A stretch of DNA of 64,000 bases. Source: CAMYOC01 sp963704875 (GTDB lineage Bacteria > Pseudomonadota > Gammaproteobacteria > Steroidobacterales > XN24). A program made the translations under genes and the position numbers. A model generated the notes under the pieces. It saw only the letters and a list, made by a program, of their open reading frames with translations. It was not told the DNA's origin and made no database searches. Where the stretch lies: positions 434,001-498,000 of the forward strand of contig CAVPIA010000005.1 in the NCBI GenBank assembly GCA_963704875.1, read 5' to 3'. This document shows, one piece after another, positions 52,540 to 62,397 of the stretch; the first letter of the stretch is position 1, and every line of letters starts with the position of its first letter.

Positions 52540-55500
52540 TCAGAGCTGAGTGAGGCGTCTAATTTCCTGCATCGCGACCGACAGAGTCGGAAAATCTGTC
52601 GATCCCATCGATATCATCTCGCGGGAAGTGGTCAGGACGTGATCGACTCGCTCTCTGTGCGCCGCTATCCATGCCTGCACGGCTGCCGGCGGCGGCTTGC
52701 GCTTGTTGGCTGCGATCACCAGTCGGGTAAGCTGACCCTGAAGGTGGTAAAGATTCTCGCGCATGCTATTGCGCGCCATTGCCTGCCAGCGACCCTCCAC
52801 CGATAGCTGTTCCACCTGATCACGCAGCCAGTCGATCCGCAGTTCCTGACCAAGCGTGAAGTAGATGTGGGCGGCGGCTGCCGGACTGGCGCCCGCATCC
52901 TGGGCCACCTCGATGATATCCAGAGCCGAATGCATCGCATGTAAGCCCGCCATACGTCGGGCAATGCCGTCCGGTATGCCGAGTTCCTTGTAGAGGCCGA
53001 AGGCTTCACCAAAGCGCCTCAACTCGCGGCCCGCCAGATACTCTTCGAGGTTGTCGCATATCTTTCTGGCGTGATTGGCGAAACGCTTCACCGCCGCCTC
53101 GATGTCGCGCACCAGATCCGGCCTGTCTAGCAGCCAGTGGGTGCCGTGTTTTAGCAGGCGGGTAGTGCGGTTCATCATCGAATACTGGGCATTGGCGTGA
53201 ACTTCGTTGTCCAGCTCCTCGATTGAGCTCCACAGCGAGCGTACGTCGAATACCTCGCGGGCAATGGCATAGGCGCGCGCCACCGAGGCCAGGTCGGCAC
53301 CGGTCTCGTCACTGGTTCGGTAGGCGAACACCGGACCCATCCGATTGACCAGGCTGTTAGTGACCAGGGTCGCGATGATCTCTCTGGACAGGCGGTGCTG
53401 ACCCATCAAGTTGCGGTACTTGCGTTGCAGCGGTTTGGGGAAGTAGCTGATCAGCTCGTGACTGAGATAAGGATCCTCTGGCACGTTGGACGCAATCATA
53501 TCGGTATACAGACTCATCTTGCCGTAGCTGAGCAGCACCGACAGTTCGGGCCGGCTAAGCCCGCGGCCGGAAGTCCGTCGTTCATTGATCATTTCGTCGT
53601 CGGGCAGAAATTCCAGCGCCCGATCCAGCGTTCCGCGTCGTTCCAGCGCATGAATCAAATACTGGTGTTCGCGAATCCGTTCGACTGCGTTGGCTTCCAG
53701 CAGGCTGATCGCCTGACTTTGAAGATAGTTGTTACGCAGCACCTGCTCGGCGACTTCATCGGTCATATCGGCCAGCAATCGTTTGCGCCGACCGCTGGTG
53801 AGCCCGGCCTCTTGCGTCGCGATGTTCAGCAGGATCTTGATGTTGACTTCGCGGTCAGAGCAGTCAACCCCGGCAGAGTTGTCGATGAAATCGGTATTGA
53901 GGCGTCCGTCGTGGAGCGCATACTCGATGCGACCGAGCTGGGTGCAGCCGAGATTGCCACCCTCACCGACGACTTTGCAACGCAGGTCTTTGCCGTTTAC
54001 CCGGACTGCATCATTACTGCGATCGCCGACATCGACATGGGTTTCGGTACTCGCCTTTACATAGGTGCCAATACCGCCATTCCACAACAGGTCCACCGGC
54101 ATCTTGAGGATTGCGCGGATCAGTTCGTCGGGAGTCAGGCTCTGCTTGTCTATCTGCAAAATGTCGCGGACCTGGGGGCTCAACTGAATCAGTTTGTCCG
54201 CCCGCGAGAAAATCCCTCCGCCATCGGAAATAAGTTTCTGATTATAGTCGTTCCACCCGGAACGGCTCAGCCCGAACAAACGCGACCGCTCCTTGAAGCC
54301 GGCGGCGGCGTCCGGGTCAGGATCTAGGAATATATGCAGATGGTTGAACGCCGCCTGAAGCCGGATATGGCGGGACTGCAGCATGCCATTGCCAAACACA
54401 TCGCCGCTCATGTCGCCCACGCCTGCGACTGTGAATTCTGAATTCTGAATATCCCGGCCCATCTCCCGGAAATGCCGCTTCACGCATTCCCAGGCGCCAC
54501 GGGCGGTAATCCCCATGCCTTTGTGGTCATATCCGACCGAGCCACCAGAAGCAAAAGCGTCGCCCAGCCAGAAGTCGTAGTCTGCGGAAATCTGGTTCGC
54601 GATGTCCGAGAAGCTCGCCGTGCCCTTGTCTGCCGCGACAACCAGGTAGGGATCGTTGCCGTCCATGCGAATGACATTTGTCGGTGGCACTGGTTCCGAG
54701 TTGACCAGGTTGTCGGTAACGTCGAGCAGGCCGCGGATAAAGGTGCGGTAGCAGAAGATGACTTCCGCCATCACTTTTTCCCGATCGCCTGCCGGCAGCC
54801 GCTTGGCGACAAATCCACCTTTGGCGCCTACCGGGACAATCACCGTGTTCTTGACTGCCTGGGCTTTCATCAGGCCCAGCACTTCCGTGCGGAAATCTTC
54901 CGGACGGTCCGACCAGCGCAAGCCGCCCCGGGCCACTTCGCCACCGCGCAGATGCACGCCTTCGACGCGCGGCGAGTAGACGAATACCTCGAACATCGGT
55001 CGGGGCTTTGGCAGATCCGGGATCTTGCGTGGATCAAGCTTGATCGAGATATATGGCTTGGACGCGCCTTCGCTGTCGGTTTGGTAGAAATTAGTTCGCA
55101 GACTGGCGCGGATCATCTCGCGGAACGCGCTGATGATGCGATCGGCGTCGAGTCCAACCACAGAGTCCATGGCGTGATCCAGTGCCTGACTGATCGTCAG
55201 CCACAGTCGTTTGCGTTGTTTGTCGCTTACGCCGGGGTCAAACCGGGCTTCGAATTTTTCTACCAGCAGTTTGGTGATTTCCGGGTAATCCCCGAGCACC
55301 CGTTCCATGTAGCTCTGACTGAAGGGCAAGCCGGTCTGGAGGATGTAGCGACAGTAGGCCCGCAGCAGCGAAACCTGGCGCCAGGACAGCTCAGCACTCA
55401 GCACCAGGCTGTTAAAGCCATCGTTCTCCGTCATCCCCAGCCAGGTATTCTCAAAGGCACCCTGAAATGCTTCGTTGACCTCGGATGGGACCAGGTCGCG

Positions 55501-57369
55501 TTGCTGGCGCAGCACCATCTCAAAATCCTGGATCCATACTTCGCGATCGTCGCCGAGTTCGACCCGGTATGGCCGCTCACTGATGACGCGCAAGCCCAGA
55601 TTCTCCAGCATCGGCAGGACATCGGAGATAGGTAACGGCGAGTCTGCATGAAATGTCTTGAAACGTACGCGCTCGTCCGGAAAGGAAGGTGGCCGATACA
55701 GGCTCATGCGAAGCTGCTCCGGCGATTCCTTCACCGCGGCCAGTCGCTCGATATCAAACGTGGCCTCGCGGGCAGTAACGTCTTCAACATAGGCAGCCGG
55801 GAACACGTCGGCATAGCTTCGGAACAGGTGCAGACCCTGCTCTTCATCAAAGCGTTCCACCAGCGCGTCTCGCAAGTCGTCCTGCCAGGTGCGCACTGCC
55901 TGCGCGATCAGTTTTTCCAGCGACGCCAGACGCACCCGCGGTGGATTATCCGGATCGGTGCGGACGATGATGTGTACCCGAGCCAGCCTGGACTCCGACA
56001 TCTGTACGTCGGACTCGATCTGGGTGCCGTTGAGCGCACTGCCGAGGATGTCCTGAATACGTTCCCGGACCTGGGTGTTGTAGCGATCGCGAGGCACAAA
56101 AACCAGGCAGGAGAAAAACCGCCGGAAGGCGTCCCGGCGTATGAATAATTTTACCTGCTGGCGTTCCTGCAGATTGAGAATGCCGCTGCTGATCCGGCCC
56201 AATTCCTCGACTGAGGCCTGAAATAATTCGTCGCGAGGGAAACTGTCGAGAATATGCAGCAGTGCTTTGCCGCCGTGGCTGCCCGGCCGCAGACCGGAAT
56301 GCGCCATGACCTTCTGCACCTTGTGTCGCAACACGGGGATAGAGCGCGGGCTGCGACTGTACGCGACGGAGGTGAACAGACCGAGAAAGCGTTTCTCTCC
56401 CACGACCTTGCCGTCGGCGTCAAAGTGCTTCACACCGACATAGTCGAGGTAGCCAACCCGGTGCACGGTAGAGCGCGAGTTCGCCTTGGTCAGGATCAGC
56501 AGATCCTTGGACCGGGTGTGCCGGCGGATCGCGCGGCTCATCACCGTGCTGCCTGCGCTGCTCGATTCCGAGGGCTTGCGCAGGATGCCGAGACCGGTGT
56601 TTGATTTAGCCTGCAGCATTTCGCCGTCGGGGCCCTTGATCAGTTCGTATTCGCGATAGCCCAGGAAGGTGAAATGGTCATCATCCATCCATTCCAGAAA
56701 CGCCTGCGCCTCGTCGATAACGGTCTGATCCAGGGGTGGCGGCAAATCTTCCAGGTCGCGACATATATCCCGGGCCTTGCGCCGCATTGCGGACCAATCC
56801 TCGAAAGCCCCGCGGACGTCGCCGAGCGCGCTTTTGACCTTGCGTTCGAGGTTGCGGAACACCTTGGCATCGCTCTCGCGATCGATCTCCAGATGAACAT
56901 AGGATTCGTACTGGGCATCGTCTGCGTCTTCGATGGAAGACAACACCTCGATTAAACGGCCATCCTTGTCGCGGCGCACCACCAGCACCGGGTGAACGGT
57001 GAGATGGATGTACAGACCGAATTCGTTGATCACCATGCCCAGCGAGTCAACCAGGAAGGGCATGTCGTCGTTAACCACGTCAACGACGGTGTGCTGTGAG
57101 TCCCAACCTTGCTCGTCTGCTTCGGGGTTCAGCACCCGGGTCAGCGCGCGGCCCGGTTTGCGCTGTATAGCGAATTCCAGGTGCTGCAGGGCGGCTCCAG
57201 CCAGATCGGCCGGATCCCGGACGCGCAAGTCCTCCAACGCCGCGTTAGCGTAGTAGAGCTTGATAAAAAGGGAAACGTCTACCGGACAATCGGCCGGCGC
57301 CTTATCCAGCGCGGCGGAAATTACGTCGTCCAGAACCCGTTGTCTCGGGTTGGCCGCGTTTGAGCTCAT
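52540..57369 (-). CDS. gdhB: NAD-specific glutamate dehydrogenase, 180-kDa type
   Basis: A 1609-residue L-GDH-family enzyme that deaminates glutamate to 2-oxoglutarate with NAD. The long N-terminal part holds ACT-like regulatory modules (DMPFLVDSLGMVINE near residue 95). The catalytic core includes GGEVARGGLRWSDRPEDFRT near residue 810, the catalytic Lys in IVPVGAKGGFV, and GVGDMSGDVFGNGML and LNTDFIDNSAGVDCSDREV further on. Length and domain layout match the Pseudomonas enzyme. Its role here fits the window: the gamma-glutamyl polyamine route and the transaminases all feed glutamate. Only a 106-base gap separates it from the E2 gene. Confidence 0.94.
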   Translation of the reverse strand: MSSNAANPRQRVLDDVISAALDKAPADCPVDVSLFIKLYYANAALEDLRVRDPADLAGAALQHLEFAIQRKPGRALTRVLNPEADEQGWDSQHTVVDVVNDDMPFLVDSLGMVINEFGLYIHLTVHPVLVVRRDKDGRLIEVLSSIEDADDAQYESYVHLEIDRESDAKVFRNLERKVKSALGDVRGAFEDWSAMRRKARDICRDLEDLPPPLDQTVIDEAQAFLEWMDDDHFTFLGYREYELIKGPDGEMLQAKSNTGLGILRKPSESSSAGSTVMSRAIRRHTRSKDLLILTKANSRSTVHRVGYLDYVGVKHFDADGKVVGEKRFLGLFTSVAYSRSPRSIPVLRHKVQKVMAHSGLRPGSHGGKALLHILDSFPRDELFQASVEELGRISSGILNLQERQQVKLFIRRDAFRRFFSCLVFVPRDRYNTQVRERIQDILGSALNGTQIESDVQMSESRLARVHIIVRTDPDNPPRVRLASLEKLIAQAVRTWQDDLRDALVERFDEEQGLHLFRSYADVFPAAYVEDVTAREATFDIERLAAVKESPEQLRMSLYRPPSFPDERVRFKTFHADSPLPISDVLPMLENLGLRVISERPYRVELGDDREVWIQDFEMVLRQQRDLVPSEVNEAFQGAFENTWLGMTENDGFNSLVLSAELSWRQVSLLRAYCRYILQTGLPFSQSYMERVLGDYPEITKLLVEKFEARFDPGVSDKQRKRLWLTISQALDHAMDSVVGLDADRIISAFREMIRASLRTNFYQTDSEGASKPYISIKLDPRKIPDLPKPRPMFEVFVYSPRVEGVHLRGGEVARGGLRWSDRPEDFRTEVLGLMKAQAVKNTVIVPVGAKGGFVAKRLPAGDREKVMAEVIFCYRTFIRGLLDVTDNLVNSEPVPPTNVIRMDGNDPYLVVAADKGTASFSDIANQISADYDFWLGDAFASGGSVGYDHKGMGITARGAWECVKRHFREMGRDIQNSEFTVAGVGDMSGDVFGNGMLQSRHIRLQAAFNHLHIFLDPDPDAAAGFKERSRLFGLSRSGWNDYNQKLISDGGGIFSRADKLIQLSPQVRDILQIDKQSLTPDELIRAILKMPVDLLWNGGIGTYVKASTETHVDVGDRSNDAVRVNGKDLRCKVVGEGGNLGCTQLGRIEYALHDGRLNTDFIDNSAGVDCSDREVNIKILLNIATQEAGLTSGRRKRLLADMTDEVAEQVLRNNYLQSQAISLLEANAVERIREHQYLIHALERRGTLDRALEFLPDDEMINERRTSGRGLSRPELSVLLSYGKMSLYTDMIASNVPEDPYLSHELISYFPKPLQRKYRNLMGQHRLSREIIATLVTNSLVNRMGPVFAYRTSDETGADLASVARAYAIAREVFDVRSLWSSIEELDNEVHANAQYSMMNRTTRLLKHGTHWLLDRPDLVRDIEAAVKRFANHARKICDNLEEYLAGRELRRFGEAFGLYKELGIPDGIARRMAGLHAMHSALDIIEVAQDAGASPAAAAHIYFTLGQELRIDWLRDQVEQLSVEGRWQAMARNSMRENLYHLQGQLTRLVIAANKRKPPPAAVQAWIAAHRERVDHVLTTSREMISMGSTDFPTLSVAMQEIRRLTQL

Positions 57370-57387
57370 GGGCTGTGTCCGTCGGGG

Positions 57388-57459
57388 TGTCGGATAGATA
57401 GCTCAATTCTAGCGCCTCGGGCGTCGATTTTGCGCTTCTGTTGCGGAAAAAATCCGACA
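57388..57459. repeat. Widely spaced inverted repeat in the gdhB upstream region
   Basis: TGTCGGAT (57388-57395) has its exact reverse complement ATCCGACA at 57452-57459, 56 bases away. Between them lies TAGAAT on the minus strand (57411-57406), a possible gdhB -10. Two inverted sites flanking a promoter could be a looping operator; chance cannot be excluded for an 8-base match. Confidence 0.3.
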
Positions 57460-57475
57460 GACCGACTGACAGGCC

Positions 57476-58684
57476 CTAACTTCGCCGTTGCAGGTCCTCG
57501 ATCACGCCCGCCATAAATCGACATGCTTCGCCTCCGGTCGCGCAGCGGTGATCAAAAGTCAGGGACAGGGGTATCCGCCGATGTGTCTCAATACCGCCGA
57601 GCACCGGGACTACATCGTGACGAATACCGCCGGAACCCAGAATGGCAATTGTCGGTGGCACCACAACAGGCGTGGCATAGCGCCCTGCCATCATGCCGAA
57701 ATTGGACAAGGTGAATGTGAAATCCTTCATTTCATCCGGCGCTACGGTTCGCTCACGCGTTTTCTGCTTGACCTGATTCAGGTCATCGCGCACCTGCTCG
57801 CCGGACTTTTGGTCCACATTGCGGATCACCGGGACTATCAGGCCATCCGCAGTATCCACCGCGATCGCGATATCTATCCGGCTCTCCAGCTGTCGTGTCA
57901 TCGCGGCACCGTCATAGAAGCCATTCAGTGAGGGCTCTGCCTTGCAGCCGGCCACGATTGCACGCAGCAGTCGGGCGGTGATGTCTTGCCCGGGGGTCCA
58001 GCCGTGAATATCCGCGTCGTCGAATATCGTGCAGGGACAAACTTCGTCCCTGGACAGGCTCATGCTCTGTGCCATTGCACGGCGCGGGCCGCGCAGACGC
58101 TCAGGTTCGCCCGCTGGCAGGCGGGTGATGGAGCGCTGCTTTCTCTCCGCGCGAGGGCGGAAATTTTCGACATCCTCACGCGTGACCCGGTCGCCGCGAC
58201 CGGTAGGGGGCACATCGGCCAGATCGATGCCCTTCTTCTTGGCCAGCGCGCGAACTGCAGGCGCCGCTTTCACTTTGCCCTGAGCGCGGTGTCGGCGTCC
58301 GCCGGCGACCGCGGTTTCGACCAGTTCCTCATCGCTGACCGGCATGCTGCCGACCACAGTTCCGGTATCCGCCGAGGGGGCCGGTTTTTCGTCGCTGCCT
58401 GTTGCTGCCGGCGCCGCTTCGGCCGCGGGTTTGGGTGATGCGGCACCGCCACCGGTATCGATGTCAATCAGCGGTTTGCCGGTTTCGACGATATCCCCTT
58501 CGCCGGCATACAGTTTGGCGACGCGACCCGCGTAGGGTGCCGGGACCTCGACCACCGCCTTGGCGGTCTCTACCGACAGCATCAGCTGATCCAGCGCGAT
58601 CTCATCACCCTGTTTGACATGCCAGGTGACGATCTCAGCTTCGGGCAGCCCTTCGCCGAGGTCCGGTAGATTAAATGTTTTCAT
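57476..58684 (-). CDS. 2-oxoacid dehydrogenase E2 (dihydrolipoamide acyltransferase)
   Basis: A 402-residue E2. One lipoyl domain (residues 1-75) with the lipoyl lysine in SVETAKAVVEVP, a Pro/Ala-rich linker, a peripheral-subunit-binding domain (KAAPAVRALAKKKGIDL) and the catalytic domain (from about residue 190). The active-site motif reads FDHRCATGGEACRF, so the His is present but the usual Asp of DHRxxDG is Thr, a variant I have seen in other bacterial E2 sequences. ATG 58684 follows the E1beta gene by 38 bases. Pyruvate or branched-chain 2-oxoacids are both possible substrates. No E3 gene is in the window. Confidence 0.9.
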   Translation of the reverse strand: MKTFNLPDLGEGLPEAEIVTWHVKQGDEIALDQLMLSVETAKAVVEVPAPYAGRVAKLYAGEGDIVETGKPLIDIDTGGGAASPKPAAEAAPAATGSDEKPAPSADTGTVVGSMPVSDEELVETAVAGGRRHRAQGKVKAAPAVRALAKKKGIDLADVPPTGRGDRVTREDVENFRPRAERKQRSITRLPAGEPERLRGPRRAMAQSMSLSRDEVCPCTIFDDADIHGWTPGQDITARLLRAIVAGCKAEPSLNGFYDGAAMTRQLESRIDIAIAVDTADGLIVPVIRNVDQKSGEQVRDDLNQVKQKTRERTVAPDEMKDFTFTLSNFGMMAGRYATPVVVPPTIAILGSGGIRHDVVPVLGGIETHRRIPLSLTFDHRCATGGEACRFMAGVIEDLQRRS

Positions 58685-58722
58685 AACTGGCTCTTTGTCT
58701 GACGAATCCGTCTGCGGCGCAC

Positions 58723-59700
58723 TCAATCCTGGAGCGTAGCCTTGGCAGCATCCATGATGCGTTGAACACTTGGCAGGTACTGGTATTCCATCCGGAACAG
58801 CGGCATCACCGTGTCGTAGCCGGTTACCCGCTGGATCGGTGCCTCCAGATCATAAAGACCCTTCTCGGCGACGCCGGCTGCGATCTCCGCACCCACGCCG
58901 CAGCTGCGAGCGGCTTCATGGACAATCACCAGGCGGCCGGTTTTCTCTATCGATTCGAGGATCGTGTCGATATCCAGTGGGCTGATAGTCGCGACATCGA
59001 TCACTTCGCAACTGATACCTTCTTCCGCCAGTGCGGTTGCGGCCTTCAGCGTTTCGAAAGTCATCGCGCCCCAGGTCACCAGAGTAACGTCATCCCCCTC
59101 GCGCAAGGTGTAGCAGACATCGAGCGGCATCGCTCTGCCGTCGTCCGCAACCTCCTGTTTCTGCAAACGGTAGATTCTTTTCGGCTCCAGAAAGACCACC
59201 GGATCAGGGTCGCGGATCGCGGCCAGCAGCAGACCATAGGCGCGTTGCGGTGAGGAAGGGATCACCACCCGGATGCCGGGCATGTGTGCGAACAGCGCTT
59301 CGGTGCTCTCTGAGTGATGCTCCGGCGCATGGATTCCGCCGCCAAACGGCGCGCGCAACACCATCGGACAATGCAGCCGGCCCCGGGTGCGATGACGCAT
59401 GCGGCCGGCATGGTTGATCATCTGGTCGACAGCGGGATAGATAAAACCCATGAACTGCATTTCGCATACGGGCTTCATGCCCTGGGCAGCCATGCCAATA
59501 GATGCGCCGGCGATCATCGCCTCGGCCAGCGGGGAATCAATTACCCGGTCGCCGCCAAATCGTTGTTGCAGTCCCGCTGTCGCCCGAAACACGCCGCCGT
59601 TGACGCCCACGTCCTCACCGAGGATGACCACTGCGGGGTCGCGCTCCATTTCGTGCGCCAGAGCCATGGTCACCGCCTCGATCAGGGTTATCTTGGCCAT
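58723..59700 (-). CDS. 2-oxoacid dehydrogenase E1 component, beta subunit
   Basis: A 325-residue TPP-enzyme subunit. ALAHEMERDPAVVILGEDVG at the N-terminus, GMKPVCEMQFMGFIYPAVDQ, GGGIHAPEHHSES and DVATISPLDIDTI are typical of PdhB/BkdA2. It forms the alpha2beta2 E1 with the upstream subunit and shares one base with its stop codon. The product is transferred to the lipoyl group of E2. Confidence 0.92.
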   Translation of the reverse strand: MAKITLIEAVTMALAHEMERDPAVVILGEDVGVNGGVFRATAGLQQRFGGDRVIDSPLAEAMIAGASIGMAAQGMKPVCEMQFMGFIYPAVDQMINHAGRMRHRTRGRLHCPMVLRAPFGGGIHAPEHHSESTEALFAHMPGIRVVIPSSPQRAYGLLLAAIRDPDPVVFLEPKRIYRLQKQEVADDGRAMPLDVCYTLREGDDVTLVTWGAMTFETLKAATALAEEGISCEVIDVATISPLDIDTILESIEKTGRLVIVHEAARSCGVGAEIAAGVAEKGLYDLEAPIQRVTGYDTVMPLFRMEYQYLPSVQRIMDAAKATLQD

Positions 59701-60782
59701 CAGTGGTCCCCCCCGGTCGCACCATAACGGATCGCGTTTTCCCTTTGCTCTTGCATGGCTTCGGGCAGGTCTTTGTACATGTAGTCAAACATGGCGCCAG
59801 TCGCCTGGACTGGTGTTTCGATATATTCCTGTACCGCGGCTTCGACTTTCTGCGCGCATTCAGTCAGCAATGCCTGTTCTTGTTTCTGGTCCCAGATGCC
59901 GGTATCGACCAGGTACTTGCGCAACCTGATCAATGGCTCTTCGGCCCGCGCCGCGTCAACTTCGCCCTGATCCCGGTAACGGCTGGCGTCGTCAGCGGTC
60001 GTGTGGTCGCTCAGGCGGTAAGTAACCGCTTCAATCAGGGTCGGACCCTCGCCCGCCCGGGCGCGCGCCAGCGCGGTCTCCATCGCGTCGCGAACCGCAA
60101 CCACGTCATTGCCGTCCACCTGTACTCCGGGCATGCCCGCGGCAATCGCTTTTTGCGCCAGGGTCTCAGCGGCGGTCTGTATCGACAGGGGTACTGAAAT
60201 TGCCCATTTGTTGTTCACCACGACAAATACCGCGGGCAGCTTGCGTACCGCGGCCAGGTTCAGCGCTTCATAGAAATTCCCTTCCGACGTGCCGCCGTCG
60301 CCGATCACGCTCACCGCGCATCTTGGTTCCTTGCGCAGCTTGAATGCCCATGCGGCGCCAGCAGCATGCAGGCACTGTGTGGCGATTGGCACGCACCAGG
60401 CAAAGTCATGTCTGGGCCCGGAGAAATCATTGCCGCGCTCGTCACCGCCCCAGTACAGCAGCACTTCGGACATCTTCACGCCACGCCAGAACTGCGCCCC
60501 GTATTCGCGATACATCGGCGCCAGGCAGTCTTCTTCGCGCATGGCCGCACCGATGCCAACGTGGGCAGCCTCATGACCTAGCGAAGAGGCATAGGTGCCG
60601 AGCTTGCCAGTGCGCTGAAGATTGATCGCCTTGGTATCGAATACCCGGGTCTGGGTCATCAGGCGATACATGGCCAAAAGTTGTTCGGGATCGCGGGCGA
60701 ACTGTGGCAGTTCACCTGCCGGCTTGCCCTCCGGATCAATAAACTGGGTATATCCGACCTTGAACTCAGCAATCGTTTTCAA
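59700..60782 (-). CDS. 2-oxoacid dehydrogenase E1 component, alpha subunit
   Basis: A 360-residue TPP-binding subunit. The TPP motif runs from SVIGDGGTSEGNFYEALNLA to NNKWAIS; RTGKLGTYASSLGHEAAHVG and MYREYGAQFWRGV are standard, and SDHTTADDASRYR is the phosphorylation-loop region. Translation starts at TTG 60782, which has a strong GGAGG eight bases upstream. It is the first gene of the E1alpha-E1beta-E2 operon, divergent from kynA. The sequence alone does not decide between pyruvate and branched-chain oxoacids. Confidence 0.92.
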   Translation of the reverse strand: MKTIAEFKVGYTQFIDPEGKPAGELPQFARDPEQLLAMYRLMTQTRVFDTKAINLQRTGKLGTYASSLGHEAAHVGIGAAMREEDCLAPMYREYGAQFWRGVKMSEVLLYWGGDERGNDFSGPRHDFAWCVPIATQCLHAAGAAWAFKLRKEPRCAVSVIGDGGTSEGNFYEALNLAAVRKLPAVFVVVNNKWAISVPLSIQTAAETLAQKAIAAGMPGVQVDGNDVVAVRDAMETALARARAGEGPTLIEAVTYRLSDHTTADDASRYRDQGEVDAARAEEPLIRLRKYLVDTGIWDQKQEQALLTECAQKVEAAVQEYIETPVQATGAMFDYMYKDLPEAMQEQRENAIRYGATGGDH

Positions 60783-61029
60783 ACAGATTTCCTCCGAGGC
60801 CCGAGCCAGATCATAAGGAATCGTTTCCTTCTGGGCATGGCCGGTTCAGGAATGGGGCCGCCGACGAGAAGGTCTCAGGTGGCGGGCGCCCGGAAAGGAC
60901 GCGCATTATAACCGATGTTTTCTGCGATAATTCTTGTCGCGACGCACCATAAGGAAAGCCCCGCCGCGAGATCGGCCGGGCCGTTCCCGGCGCCAGAATG
61001 GGCACCAGTAATCCGAGGCGGAAATTAAT
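60783..61029. promoter_or_regulatory. Divergent region between E1alpha and kynA
   Basis: A perfect TATAAT lies on the minus strand (60910-60905), about 125 bases before the E1alpha start, without a clear -35. On the plus strand GATAAT (60926-60931) could be a kynA -10, also without a good -35. GTCGCGAC (60936-60943) is an 8-base palindrome. The remainder is GC-rich and I see no RNA gene. Confidence 0.35.
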
Positions 61030-61872
61030 ATGAACAAGCGTGAACTCGAAGACGGAATTTACCGCGATCTGTCAAACAGGCTGACCTACGCTGGGTATCT
61101 GCAGCTGGATCGGCTGCTCGGTGCGCAGTCTCCGTTGAGCGAACCGGCGCACCACGACGAGCTGCTCTTTATTATCCAGCACCAGACATCGGAACTCTGG
61201 TTCAAGCTGATCATCCATGAGCTTACCGCGGCAATCAGGTATCTCCAGCAGGACGAATTGGCACCGTGTTTCAAGATCCTCGCCCGCGTAAAACAAGTAC
61301 AGCAACAGCTTTTTGGTCAGTGGTCAGTGCTCGAGACGCTGACCCCGAACGAGTACGCACAGTTCCGCGGCGTGCTCGGCCATGCTTCCGGTTTTCAATC
61401 GGCGCAAAACCGTGAGGTCGAGTTCTTGCTGGGCAACAAAGATGCGGCCCACCTGCAGGTGTTTGAGTACGACGAAGCGACCCATGCGCATCTGCAGCAC
61501 AGGCTCGAGTCCCCGAGCATCTACGACGAGTTTCTGATGTATCTGGGCCGTCGCGGCTTTCCGGTTCCAGCGGAGAGACTGGAGCGTGACTGGTCTGAAT
61601 CCTATGAATCCCACCCGGGCGTCGTTGCGATGTTCAAGACGATCTACGAAGACACCGCGTCGCACTGGCAGGCTTACGACATGTGCGAAAAGCTGGTGGA
61701 CGTGGAGGAGAATTTCCAGTTGTGGCGATTCCGCCATCTGAAGACTGTCGAACGCATTATCGGTTTCAAGCGCGGCACCGGCGGCTCGTCCGGCGTCGCA
61801 TTTTTGCGACAGGCGATCGACTTCCGTTTGTTCCCGGAACTGATCGAAGTGCGGACGCTTATCGGCGGATAG
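61030..61872 (+). CDS. kynA: Tryptophan 2,3-dioxygenase
   Basis: A 280-residue haem dioxygenase that opens the indole ring to give N-formylkynurenine. LTYAGYLQLDRLLGAQ, HHDELLFIIQHQTSELWFKL (distal active-site His and substrate residues), RGVLGHASGFQSAQNREVEF and RFRHLKTVERIIGFKRGTGG (proximal haem His and C-terminal loop) identify it. The rest of the kynurenine pathway is not in the window. It ends 33 bases from the convergent MarR gene. Confidence 0.95.
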   Translation: MNKRELEDGIYRDLSNRLTYAGYLQLDRLLGAQSPLSEPAHHDELLFIIQHQTSELWFKLIIHELTAAIRYLQQDELAPCFKILARVKQVQQQLFGQWSVLETLTPNEYAQFRGVLGHASGFQSAQNREVEFLLGNKDAAHLQVFEYDEATHAHLQHRLESPSIYDEFLMYLGRRGFPVPAERLERDWSESYESHPGVVAMFKTIYEDTASHWQAYDMCEKLVDVEENFQLWRFRHLKTVERIIGFKRGTGGSSGVAFLRQAIDFRLFPELIEVRTLIGG

Positions 61873-61905
61873 TCGCGATGAGCAGGGGACTAAGCAAACA
61901 GGAGA

Positions 61906-62397
61906 CTAGGCGCTGTCCGGTCGCTCAAGGCGCACAGCCTGATCCGCCAGGCGTTGCAGGATCGCGTCCAGCTGCTGGCGCTCGGCCGGATTGAGTGCGG
62001 ACAGCAGGGCATCCTCGTATTCGAGCAGCATAGGCGCGATGCGTTGATACAGCCGCTTGCCGGCCGGCGACAGATCGAGGATCGAGCGGCGGCGGTCCGC
62101 ATTGGCAAAGCTCCGCCTGATCCGACTGGAAGCGAGCAGGCGCGACACGGCCCGGCTGACCGCGACTTTGTCCATTGCTGTTCGTTCCGCAACCTCCGCC
62201 GCGGAGATTTCCGGGAACCTCCCGAGCACCGCCATGACCCGCCACTCGGGTATCGACAAACCATAGCGTGAGGAATAGGTCTGTGCGATAGCAGCGCTGA
62301 CCGTGTTCGACAGCACGGACAGTCGATAGGGCAGGAACCGTTCCAGATCAAGGGTCGTCGGTTCCATGGTGCGGCGCAGCTTGTTGTCTGAGGCCAT
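61906..62397 (-). CDS. MarR-family transcriptional regulator
   Basis: A 163-residue winged-helix regulator. LDLERFLPYRLSVLSNTVS opens the dimer helix; SIPEWRVMAVLGRFPEISAA and AMDKVAVSRAVSRLLASSRI form the recognition helix, and ANADRRRSILDLSPAGK the wing. It is divergent from hppD-hmgA and most likely controls tyrosine breakdown. ATG 62397 gives the longest form, but a minus-strand promoter ending at 62406 would leave almost no leader; ATG 62367 (MEPTTLDLERF) may be the real start. The ligand, perhaps an aromatic acid, is a guess. Confidence 0.85.
   Translation of the reverse strand: MASDNKLRRTMEPTTLDLERFLPYRLSVLSNTVSAAIAQTYSSRYGLSIPEWRVMAVLGRFPEISAAEVAERTAMDKVAVSRAVSRLLASSRIRRSFANADRRRSILDLSPAGKRLYQRIAPMLLEYEDALLSALNPAERQQLDAILQRLADQAVRLERPDSA

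Noticed and set aside
53395..55635. Long plus-strand open frames (310 and 387 codons) opposite gdhB
   Set aside because: They lie wholly antisense to conserved GDH sequence, show no motif and lack ribosome-binding sites; GC-rich codon bias explains them.
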